Shown one piece after another: positions 32,356-40,660 of a DNA stretch of 64,000 nucleotides. Position 1 is the first letter of the stretch, and every line of letters begins with the position of its first letter. Position numbers and translations under genes: made by a program. Below the pieces are notes generated by a model that ran no database searches, was not told the DNA's origin, and was given only the letters and a program-made list of their open reading frames with translations. The DNA is from Halomontanus rarus (GTDB lineage: Archaea; Halobacteriota; Halobacteria; Halobacteriales; Natrialbaceae). The DNA lies in NCBI RefSeq assembly GCF_029338335.1, contig NZ_CP119796.1. One strand, written 5' to 3'.

Positions 32356-33555
32356 ATGAAAATTCTTTACGTTAATCGAACTCCTATATGGAAACCCAAC
32401 GGCGCAGAAAGAAGTAGTTTGAATATAGCGAGACAGATCGCCAATAAGAACCATGAAGTGGAATGTTTGTTCTGCGTTAGAGATCCTAATTATACAAATC
32501 AGTTAAAATCATCTCCTATTAAGGTCCATACTATCTACTGTGACGGGGACGACATATTTTCTGGAAATTCAAAAATGAGAACTTGGATTGAGAATAATGG
32601 CGAGAAATATGACGTAATCCACAGTCTGAATTCAGCTGCCCATGTAGCTGCTACCGAGGCAAAGATCAGTAGTAATTCACCTTTAAAAATAGGAACAGTC
32701 CGTGACTATTTATGGTTATGTCGTGGTGGTGGGATGTGTCAGTTTAAACAGGGCTGTATTGAAGGGGATGGTTCTCATATAAAGCAAGCAACGTGTACAA
32801 AGAAAATGTCGAACTCTAAATATCCTATTCCGGCATTCTTAGCAAAAACATTCAAGTGGAAAAAGCAAGAGGGGCGAATTTTCTCTGCAATTACAGATCT
32901 TGATTATATAGTTTCCGTTAGTGATTTCATATCTGATACTCTTGTCACTAATGGCGCAAACCAAAAAAATATCACTACTATCTATAATTCCGTGAACGAA
33001 AATGCATATAATTCAAATCCACAGACTAATTCCTCTACAAGTCTACTGTTTGTGGGATCGTTTACCCCTCAAAAAGGCATTCAAGAATTAATACAAGCTA
33101 TTCCACTTACATCATCAAACCCCGAGTTGAAATTAGTGGGTGATGGATATTTGTTCAAAAAAACAAAGAAGATGGTGAACGATTTAGGTTTAAAAAAGGA
33201 CGTGACATTTACTGGCCGCATAGCTCATAAGGAAGTAAGAAAAGAATACGCGAATGCTTCGGTAGTGATTTACCCGTCCCTTTGGCCAGAGCCATTTGGT
33301 CGTATTACAATAGAAGCAATGGCAAGTTCTACACCACTAATCGCAGGTTCAAACGGTGCAATCCCAGAGGTTGTAAGAGAATGGGATGGTGGTTTATTAG
33401 TTAATCCAGCTAAGCCAGATCGATTAGCTAAAGCAATTGATCACGTTGTGAGAAATATCACAGCGTTCCGTCAAGGCGCTAAAGGATTCCCAGAAAAGTA
33501 CTCTGTAACGCATGCAGCAAATGCTCATGAGGAGCTTTATAATAGAGTAGTTTAG
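32356..33555 (+). CDS. GT4-family glycosyltransferase
   Basis: 399 aa, starting 6 bp after the previous stop. The N-terminal half has RTPIWKPNGAERSSLNIARQ, the acceptor-domain start. A Cys-containing insert with LWLCRGGGMCQFKQGCIEGD is unusual and may hold a metal. The C-terminal domain has SLLFVGSFTPQKGIQELIQA and the EX7E stretch WPEPFGRITIEAMASSTPLI. It is a cytoplasmic retaining transferase of the polysaccharide locus; the donor sugar is unknown. Confidence 0.9.
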   Translation: MKILYVNRTPIWKPNGAERSSLNIARQIANKNHEVECLFCVRDPNYTNQLKSSPIKVHTIYCDGDDIFSGNSKMRTWIENNGEKYDVIHSLNSAAHVAATEAKISSNSPLKIGTVRDYLWLCRGGGMCQFKQGCIEGDGSHIKQATCTKKMSNSKYPIPAFLAKTFKWKKQEGRIFSAITDLDYIVSVSDFISDTLVTNGANQKNITTIYNSVNENAYNSNPQTNSSTSLLFVGSFTPQKGIQELIQAIPLTSSNPELKLVGDGYLFKKTKKMVNDLGLKKDVTFTGRIAHKEVRKEYANASVVIYPSLWPEPFGRITIEAMASSTPLIAGSNGAIPEVVREWDGGLLVNPAKPDRLAKAIDHVVRNITAFRQGAKGFPEKYSVTHAANAHEELYNRVV

Positions 33556-33597
33556 AAATATGGATGGACTTTTCAACGTAGAAGGGTAGAGAAACCT

Positions 33598-34755
33598 ATG
33601 AAACTCGTTATTGTTTCCACCCACCCTATTCAATACCAAGCCCCATTATTCCGGGAAATTTCTGATCGAGACGGTGTTGAATTATTAGTCATATTCGAAA
33701 ATAAACATGGTGTTATACAGGCTTATGATTCTGGATTTCAGAAGAATGTAAAATGGGATATCCCTCTTTTGAAAGGTTATGAAAGTACGTTCATATGTGA
33801 ACAGAAAAAATCTATCAATCGCCCTCGAAGATTTAAAAAATTCTATAAGCTACTTGAAAACTACAATCCTGATGGAATCTTAATTCACGGATGGGGATCT
33901 CCTCTAATGATGTCGGCATATCTGTTTGCTCGTAAATTAGGTATTCCCTCTCTCACGAGAACAGATATGTGGCTCTTAGACCAACCTGACTCTCCTATTC
34001 TTCAATTAGTACGTAAAATTGGTTTGCGGCAATTGTTCAATAGCATCGACTTGGTGTCATCAGTTGGGATTAGAAACAAAAATTTCTACAGACACCATGG
34101 TGTGCCTGAAAAAAAGATAAGGTTTGCACCATATAGTGTAGACAATCAGTTTTTCCGCGAACGGAGGTCAAATTTACCCACGAAACGCAATCTTAAGGAA
34201 AGTGAAGGTATTGGCAGGAATAAACCAGTCGTTCTATATGTTGGGAAAACCTTAGAGATAAAACAGCCGGATTGGTTGCTTAACGCTTTCTGTCGAGCAG
34301 TAGAACCGAACGAAGCGACACTTATTATCGTAGGGAGTGGGCCCTTAGATAGGGAACTGCAAAAACTTTCGAGAACAAAATATAGTCAGCATGATATTAG
34401 GCTCCCCGGGTTCATAAATCAAAGTGAACTCCCCACATATTATAAAATGTCAGATGTGTTTGTGTTGCCTAGTAAGAGGGAGAATTGGGGCTTGGTGATT
34501 AATGAAGCTATGAATTTTTCATTACCTATTATCACAACTGAAGTTGTAGGTGCTGCACCAGACCTGGTTGATGAGAATAATGGCTATATTGTCCCTCCTG
34601 AGGATACATCATATCTTAGTGAAAAGATAGCTCATCTAGTATCAAATTCCAGCCTACGAGAGCAATTTGGTGAAACTAGTTATAAACGTATAGATAACTG
34701 GGGGATCGCACAGACAGCTAGTGGAATCATTGATTCAGTGAAAAAATTGGATTGA
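33598..34755 (+). CDS. GT4-family glycosyltransferase
   Basis: 385 aa. The start MKLVIVSTHPIQYQAPLFRE is characteristic of a GT4 subgroup in surface-glycan clusters. Donor-binding part: KPVVLYVGKTLEIKQPDWLL, then SELPTYYKMSDVFVLPSKRE, NWGLVINEAMNFSLPIITTE (EX7E variant) and GAAPDLVDENNGYIVPPEDT. It is cytoplasmic or peripheral. It is the last gene of the plus-strand run before the IS110 fragment, with a 42-bp gap after the preceding GT. Confidence 0.9.
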   Translation: MKLVIVSTHPIQYQAPLFREISDRDGVELLVIFENKHGVIQAYDSGFQKNVKWDIPLLKGYESTFICEQKKSINRPRRFKKFYKLLENYNPDGILIHGWGSPLMMSAYLFARKLGIPSLTRTDMWLLDQPDSPILQLVRKIGLRQLFNSIDLVSSVGIRNKNFYRHHGVPEKKIRFAPYSVDNQFFRERRSNLPTKRNLKESEGIGRNKPVVLYVGKTLEIKQPDWLLNAFCRAVEPNEATLIIVGSGPLDRELQKLSRTKYSQHDIRLPGFINQSELPTYYKMSDVFVLPSKRENWGLVINEAMNFSLPIITTEVVGAAPDLVDENNGYIVPPEDTSYLSEKIAHLVSNSSLREQFGETSYKRIDNWGIAQTASGIIDSVKKLD

Positions 34756-34855
34756 ATAGATGAGTTCATAATATAGACAGAGTCTAGTGCGCTCGCAAGC
34801 ATGGATAAGTTCTCTCAAGATATCTCCCTCCTGACGGAGATATAATCGGCAGATT

Positions 34856-35641
34856 CTACTCCTTGCTACTGGTTTCGAGAGTATACATACAAACAACGTT
34901 CGTACACTGGACGAGGATCCATCGTAAGTCGCCGCTTCCGTGCTTCGAGATGTTTCCTTCAGTCCGCGAGTCAGGTGACTCGCGGACGACTGGATCTAGG
35001 TTAGCATAGCTCACAACCTGCTTTGCAGCGTCGAACCGGTCGATTTCACCAATCTCGGCTGTGATCAACAAGGATGAATAGAAACTCACTCCAGGAATTG
35101 TCATCAGCAGCTGCGTCTCTGGAGGAGACGCAGCGTAGTCTTCAATAACATCTTCGAGTCTCTGGATTTGGTCAGTGAGTTCGTCAATCACTGCGAGGTA
35201 CGACTCAATCAAGCTCTCTCCGACAATACCCAGCGAGAGATCCTCACCAGCGAGGATCTCTCGACCTTCCTTACTGAACTGACTCCACGAATACTCGATT
35301 CCATGGTGATCAAGTACAGCGTGAACTTCGTTTTTGAAGTCTGTCCGCTTCTCAACTAGCCGCTTGCGCCCGCGCACAAGTGCGCGGCGCTCGCGGATCT
35401 CATCTGGCGAAACGTAACTCTCCGCAATCATCCCGGCTCGGCGAAGTTGCGCGAGCAACTTCGCATCGAGCCGATCGTTTTTGACCTCGGCACTGCCTAT
35501 CGCTTTGGTTTGACACGGATCAGCAACCACGACATCAAGATGGTGGCTGAGAGTGTCATAGATCGTGTAGTAGTTGGTAGTTGCTTCAATCGCTGCTTCC
35601 ACGCTGTCTAGTTGTCGGCCTTTGCCACCCCATTCGTTCAT
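34856..35641 (-). pseudogene. IS110-family transposase, truncated at both ends
   Basis: 261 codons: VKNDRLDAKLLAQLRRAG carries the DEDD-domain (D)xxDA region. ETQLLMTIPGVSFYSSLLIT and AEIGEIDRFDAAKQVVSYAN with GNISKHGSGDLRWILVQ are the C-terminal transposase_20 signature. The usual N-terminal start (...GIDLHK...) is missing and the C-terminus stops early (TLETSSKE), about 60 residues short. It lies between convergent glycosyltransferases and probably marks a recombination joint. Confidence 0.8.
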
Positions 35642-35691
35642 CCATGCGTGGGGACTTAGCAGGCTTTCATCCCATCAGTGCCGAGTGTTGC

Positions 35692-36888
35692 TTAATCAGC
35701 TGAAGCAAACACATTTAATAAAGTATCAACTGAATTGGATATGTCAAATCGATCTCTGACAGTTCTACTCCCATTTTTAGCTAATGATTCTCTCATTTCA
35801 GGGTTATCAAGTAGTTTCTGAAGCTTTTGTGCGAGTAATTCAGGATCTCTAGGTGGAACAAGAATCCCATCATACGCGTCGGTTATGAGTTCAGGTATCG
35901 CAGATACAGTTGTTGACACACATGCTGTTCTAGATGCCATCGCTTCTTTCAAGGCTACAGGCATTGCATCTCGGTCACCATCCTCAGCAATAACACAGGG
36001 AAGCAAAAATACACTAGCTTCGCTGAGTTCCTTTTGTAACCTTTCATCTGAAATGTGTCCCAGAAAGTTTACATATTCTCCAATCCCGTATTCCTGAACC
36101 TGCTGTCGTAATAGTTTTTCTCGATCACCAGTTCCAACAATATGGTATTCGATATTATATCCTTGGTTAATTAGACGGTTCACAGCATCTATTGCATATT
36201 CATGTCCTTTCTTTTCTACAAGTCTCCCAACAGTTAATAGCCTATTTTCAACAGTATTATCTGGTGTTTCAAATTTCTTTATTTCCGTTGTCGCGGGAAC
36301 TATTGTGATACCGTTCGTTATTTTGATCACCTCTTGTAGATATTGGCGGTTGTAGTCTGATGGGACTATAACATGGTCCATTCCATTGCAAATGTGTTTG
36401 ATTTGTCCAATATTTGGGGATTTGAAGATCTCGGCTGCATGGGCTGTAACCACGCAAGGGATATTATGGTATGTTGCAGCGTGGATTGCACCTATCTTGG
36501 AAAGGCTAGCAAAATGACCATTAATAATGTCTATCTCAAAACTAATTCTCTCAATAAATTCAGCACATTGTTTTCCAAGGAGGAATGTCTGTCCGACCTC
36601 CTTTGGTGAGAAAGTTGAAAGAGATAAGAACTCCGGATTTTTAACAGCCATCTGAAGGACCTTCTTAGAAATTACTTGAGAGAGATCACCATAAGAGATG
36701 TCAGCATAATAGACGGGTACATCCAATTCTCCGTATTCCTTATGAAGTACATTTTCTTCTGGATCATTTTGTGAAAATACGGCAACATTGTGTCCTCTTT
36801 TTTCAAGTTCATTAATTTCGTTTAATATAAAACTCTCAGACAGTTTTGGGAACAAATCAACATAATAGAGGATACCTAGTTCTTCCAT
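35692..36888 (-). CDS. GT4-family glycosyltransferase (colanic-acid WcaL/AmsK-like)
   Basis: 398 aa from ATG 36888 (MEELGILYYVDLFPKLSESF). The opening LSESFILNEINELEKRGHNV is characteristic of the WcaL/AmsK/ExoL group. Next come ITIVPATTEIKKFETPDNTV, ENRLLTVGRLVEKKGHEYAI and the donor site GDRDAMPVALKEAMASRTAC followed by VSAIPELITDAYDGILVPPR. Opposite strand to its neighbours and AT-rich. It ends ~50 bp from the IS110 relic, so it may have been brought in or inverted separately. Confidence 0.88.
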   Translation of the reverse strand: MEELGILYYVDLFPKLSESFILNEINELEKRGHNVAVFSQNDPEENVLHKEYGELDVPVYYADISYGDLSQVISKKVLQMAVKNPEFLSLSTFSPKEVGQTFLLGKQCAEFIERISFEIDIINGHFASLSKIGAIHAATYHNIPCVVTAHAAEIFKSPNIGQIKHICNGMDHVIVPSDYNRQYLQEVIKITNGITIVPATTEIKKFETPDNTVENRLLTVGRLVEKKGHEYAIDAVNRLINQGYNIEYHIVGTGDREKLLRQQVQEYGIGEYVNFLGHISDERLQKELSEASVFLLPCVIAEDGDRDAMPVALKEAMASRTACVSTTVSAIPELITDAYDGILVPPRDPELLAQKLQKLLDNPEMRESLAKNGSRTVRDRFDISNSVDTLLNVFASAD

Positions 36889-36996
36889 ATATATGATTTC
36901 TGTGTGCATTCACTAAAGCAAACCGGTTATCTGAACAGGTACCGTCTATTTAGCGTGGTTTGAGAAGCGAGCAGGTCGTGGAGTTAGTTTGGAAGG

Positions 36997-37239
36997 ATGC
37001 TTGCAGCCCAGCTCAGCGAATGTTACGCGGCAGAATTTGATGAATCTTGGGAGCGGGACCGAACGGCGAATGCGTCAGGGTGTTCGCCTTCCGCCTCCAC
37101 GAAAGTCCAATTGAAACTTGAGGCGCTTGTCACAGAACTCAAGACCCTCCAGAAACAGAACGAACGGTTCGCGAACCGCGTCGAAAAACTCAAGGACGAA
37201 AACGACGCACTCCAAAACGAACATTACCGTCTTCAATAA
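36997..37239 (+). pseudogene. Relic of coiled-coil operon gene 4 (fourth copy)
   Basis: Only the N-terminal coil remains: KLEALVTELKTLQKQNERFA, then NRVEKLKDENDALQNEHYRL and a stop. It aligns with the N-terminus of the 6062 and 22127 genes (same LEEL..LQ.QNERLA..IE.L.DE.D.L..E design). The preceding residues are out of family, and the conserved core is absent. It is in plus orientation, inside the polysaccharide locus. Confidence 0.55.
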
Positions 37240-37595
37240 TGTGCTAACGGTCGTGATACTAAAACAACCCCAGTTAGTACAGCTATAGATGTAGCATACA
37301 ATTAATCAGGTGTGTACAAAGCACTGTTCGAGAAGATCCGAAAGAGCAAATATTTTATAATATTGATATTACTCTGGATGGCCATTGAATCGTTAGTCTC
37401 CTGTTACCCATAGCACTACGTGAACTGAGGACAATTCAAGGCTTCTGAATCAATGGTCAATGAGCTAAAGCACTCTTCAGAAGCGTATGTTCTTTCTTCA
37501 CATTTACCTATTTTATGGGATTGCACCTCTTAGACACTTGATTAGACCAATCCATTCAAGTTAAGTCCCAGTGGAATCACGTTGTTATCAGAGAT
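37240..37595. other. Intergenic stretch before flippase gene
   Basis: Moderately AT-rich, no gene supported. It contains AT-rich blocks such as ATATTTTATAATATTGATAT near 37350 that could be promoters for the flippase gene. Confidence 0.4.
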
Positions 37596-39059
37596 ATGTC
37601 CTCATTACTTCGATCAATTCTTTCCATTTTTTCGGGGAAGGTAATAGGAATATTTATTGGTTTAATATTCACCCCGATACTTGTGAGAATTATTTCGCAG
37701 GCGCAATATGGTCTATATGCAAGTGTTTTAGCGGGGTTTAGTATTGTAACTCTCCTATCTAAAGGAGGAATATTTGACGCGACTAGGAAAATTGTCGCCG
37801 AATATGCGGATAATGCAGAGGAAGTATCATCAGTTATTTCCGTTTCTTTGCTCCTCAGTACGACCTATGGCCTGTTCACTACATTTTTTGTGTTTCTAAG
37901 TATTCATATGGGACTTATTCCTTCAATATATGTCCCATATGCTTGGGCGCTCATTAGTGTAATTCTCTTCGGAAATGTATTCACTACTGTCAGAGGCACT
38001 CTCTATGGACTTCAACGAGAATCAACCGGTGAAGCCCTACAGATAGCTCGACAGTTGATATTTACAATTTCTGCATTGATGCTTGCATACGTCGGATACG
38101 ATGTTATAGGTGTATTCATTGGTTATGCCCTTTCCTTCGTATTTTTAGGCATAGTTGGTTTAATAACACTAAGTAAATATTTAATATATAAATTACCAGA
38201 TAAATGTGAAATCACTATGTATGTCAGAAAGGTAGCAACTTTTGGTGGCTATCAACTAGTCGGTGGTTTAAGTGCCACATTATTATATAAGTCCGATATA
38301 TTACTTGTTGAGTTCTTCAGAGGACAAACAGCAACAGCCCTATATCAAAGTGCGATAGTACCTGCCGAAATGATTTGGTTTGTTCCATCAGCCATTCAGC
38401 TCGCTTTTTTGCAACACACTACAAACCTCTGGACTGATGGGAAGATCGACGAAATCAATAAGAATCTCCAAACTGGACTCAAGTATGCTGTATTATCACT
38501 GACGCTGTTCGGAGTAGGTATATTTGTACTTGCGGACCCGTTCCTTAGCATTTATTTTGGTGCAGGGTATGTTGGTGCGTCAACAACATTACGAGTGCTC
38601 ATATTTGGAACGTTCTTTTTTGGCGTTACACGAGTCGTAGTACCAGTATTACAAGCAACAGGTCGGGTTCGACAAACAGAACTCATTACAGTAGGAGCAC
38701 TCTTCATCAATATCTTGTTGAATGTCATACTAATTCCTCGATATGGAATTATCGGCGCTGGGTTCGGCACCGGGATCTCTTATATTTCTATATTCGTTGG
38801 AAATATCATTCTTTGGGAACGTTCTCCATTTAAGTTGGTCTCTTTAGAGTGGATTGGAAAACTTGTGCTGGTCCAAGGTCTATTCTCAATCATCTTTCTG
38901 ATTATAGTCTCGCATTCAGATTTCTCCCCGTTAATTTCGCTACTTATCTTCTCACCAGTTGGGTTAGTTATGTTCTTATGCATTAACATATTATTTGGCT
39001 ATGTGCCGATACAACCAATTAAAACCTATTTAGACTCGATAGTTCGTTACCGTGATTAA
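37596..39059 (+). CDS. Wzx-type polysaccharide flippase
   Basis: 487 aa with ~14 hydrophobic segments. The N-terminal start SGKVIGIFIGLIFTPILVRI, then ISQAQYGLYASVLAGFSIVT is the usual RfbX/Wzx entry. LVGGLSATLLYKSDILLVEF, then VLIFGTFFFGVTRVVVPVLQ and IPRYGIIGAGFGTGISYISI are the family's mid and late segments. It belongs to the MOP/MATE-like exporter superfamily and moves lipid-linked oligosaccharide across the membrane. It serves the surrounding glycosyltransferases. Confidence 0.9.
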   Translation: MSSLLRSILSIFSGKVIGIFIGLIFTPILVRIISQAQYGLYASVLAGFSIVTLLSKGGIFDATRKIVAEYADNAEEVSSVISVSLLLSTTYGLFTTFFVFLSIHMGLIPSIYVPYAWALISVILFGNVFTTVRGTLYGLQRESTGEALQIARQLIFTISALMLAYVGYDVIGVFIGYALSFVFLGIVGLITLSKYLIYKLPDKCEITMYVRKVATFGGYQLVGGLSATLLYKSDILLVEFFRGQTATALYQSAIVPAEMIWFVPSAIQLAFLQHTTNLWTDGKIDEINKNLQTGLKYAVLSLTLFGVGIFVLADPFLSIYFGAGYVGASTTLRVLIFGTFFFGVTRVVVPVLQATGRVRQTELITVGALFINILLNVILIPRYGIIGAGFGTGISYISIFVGNIILWERSPFKLVSLEWIGKLVLVQGLFSIIFLIIVSHSDFSPLISLLIFSPVGLVMFLCINILFGYVPIQPIKTYLDSIVRYRD

Positions 39060-39211
39060 ACATACTGGAACTGTAACATTTGTCATCAAATTTGTCTGTG
39101 AAGAACTTGGAGGCACACCACATAAATTAAAGTGTAGAGAATATATAGAAGACCACCGTGAAATATGCATAGATTGCCAAAAATTAAATAGGGGTAATAT
39201 GAAGGGACTCT

Positions 39212-40381
39212 ATGAGTATTGGTATACCAACACTGGATCCTCTTGGAGGAGGAGGCGTTCTTCGTGTCACCCAATTTTTGACTGAAGATGGAACCTTTCC
39301 AAACCAGAGAGTAAAGGCACTATATAATTCTCAACCTTGGTCGAAGTGTTATAGTGTGAAAAACGTTCTTAAAGGGGTTTCACCCCCTACCAGAAAAGAA
39401 GAAAAGTTAAAAAATGTTCCTGGGATTCGGTTTCCACGATATTTACCAGAATCTGAAGCACTTTCGTACATATCAAATGTAACTATATGGAAAGAAGATT
39501 TGAATGATTATGAATATATTCTGGGGGCAGGCGGTACTTGTTTACCGTGTCTTCCAGCCGCTTTAAGCAAATTGCCATTTCGTTGTTGGGTGGGCACTAC
39601 AATCATTGATGAACGTGATGCACAACTTCACGGATATAGTGGTTTAAAAAAATGGAGGTACAGAATAGAAAAACCACTGCTGGTAAAGTATGAGAAGATG
39701 ATTTACCAGCGTGCGGAGAAAATATATTCACAAAGCAAATACACTAAGGGAAAAATAGTCGAACATTATGATATAAATCCAAACAAAATAATGAAAATCC
39801 CATTCCCAATAGATACTGCCAAATTCACTATGAAAGATGATATAGTGGACAGGAACAATCCAATTATCGTTTATGTAGGCCGAACAAATGACCCAAGGAA
39901 GAACATAGAACTACTTATACAATCTGTCAAAAAGCTCTCTTTTGAACTAAATGACGTAGAATTAAGGATAATTGGAGGTGAGTTACCAGACCATCTTCGT
40001 CGTCTAGCTACTGATCTAGAAATATACGACAATATTGTCGAATATGGTTGGGTTAATGATATTATACCTCATCTGCAAGAAGCAACTGCATTCATTCTCC
40101 CCTCTAAACAAGAAGGTTTAGGAATAGCAGCTTTAGAGGCTATGAGCTGTGGAACACCTGTAATATCGACATATTGTGGTGGGCCTGAAGACTTTATTCG
40201 GAATGGAAGGAACGGTTTTCTAGTAAATGAAGAACCCGGTCAAATAGCAAATGCTGTGTTTTCGGTTATGAATACTACATCCCTTAGAACAAATGCTCGC
40301 AACACTATCAAAAATAAATATGATCGTGATATTGTGGGCGACATATTAAGAGAGGAGATAAAAGAGTGGAGACCATCCTAA
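39212..40381 (+). CDS. GT4-family glycosyltransferase
   Basis: 389 aa. The N-terminus MSIGIPTLDPLGGGGVLRVT has an acceptor-domain Gly loop. KIYSQSKYTKGKIVEHYDIN begins the linker. The C-terminal domain has NPIIVYVGRTNDPRKNIELL and the EX7E element KQEGLGIAALEAMSCGTPVI followed by STYCGGPEDFIRNGRNGFLV. It follows the flippase by ~150 bp in the same orientation and is the last AT-rich gene before the operon on the other strand. The sugar donor is unknown. Confidence 0.88.
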   Translation: MSIGIPTLDPLGGGGVLRVTQFLTEDGTFPNQRVKALYNSQPWSKCYSVKNVLKGVSPPTRKEEKLKNVPGIRFPRYLPESEALSYISNVTIWKEDLNDYEYILGAGGTCLPCLPAALSKLPFRCWVGTTIIDERDAQLHGYSGLKKWRYRIEKPLLVKYEKMIYQRAEKIYSQSKYTKGKIVEHYDINPNKIMKIPFPIDTAKFTMKDDIVDRNNPIIVYVGRTNDPRKNIELLIQSVKKLSFELNDVELRIIGGELPDHLRRLATDLEIYDNIVEYGWVNDIIPHLQEATAFILPSKQEGLGIAALEAMSCGTPVISTYCGGPEDFIRNGRNGFLVNEEPGQIANAVFSVMNTTSLRTNARNTIKNKYDRDIVGDILREEIKEWRPS

Positions 40382-40414
40382 TATGTGAAGAAGTAGGTTA
40401 GATTGAAGATTGCT

Positions 40415-40630
40415 AGTCGTCCTTCCAGCACGATTCTGTCTCAAACTCTGTAGTGACGTGTGTTTTCCCGTCTGTAACGCTGAAAGTGCTCAATTATCTG
40501 GTCGGTGACGGTGTGAAGCAGGTAGCTTTACTCCAGCCTGCTCCTCGTAATGTGCGTTGTACTCCTCAGAGCATCTCGTGCAACCGTAGGACGGTTCCAT
40601 CAGTGATGATCACGTCTCTAAATCGATTGT
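40415..40630 (-). pseudogene. Internal fragment of IS4-family transposase
   Basis: The minus strand reads RFRDVIITDGTVLRLHEML, a stop, then EEYNAHYEEQAGVKLPAS and, after another shift, FSVTDGKTHVTTEFETES. This is the first-catalytic-Asp region of an ISH8-like DDE transposase, a different subgroup from the one at 28166. Both ends are gone. It occupies the interval between the convergent GT4 gene and the oxidoreductase. Confidence 0.6.
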
Positions 40631-40660
40631 GAAGGACTATCTAGCAACTGTATTGCCTTA

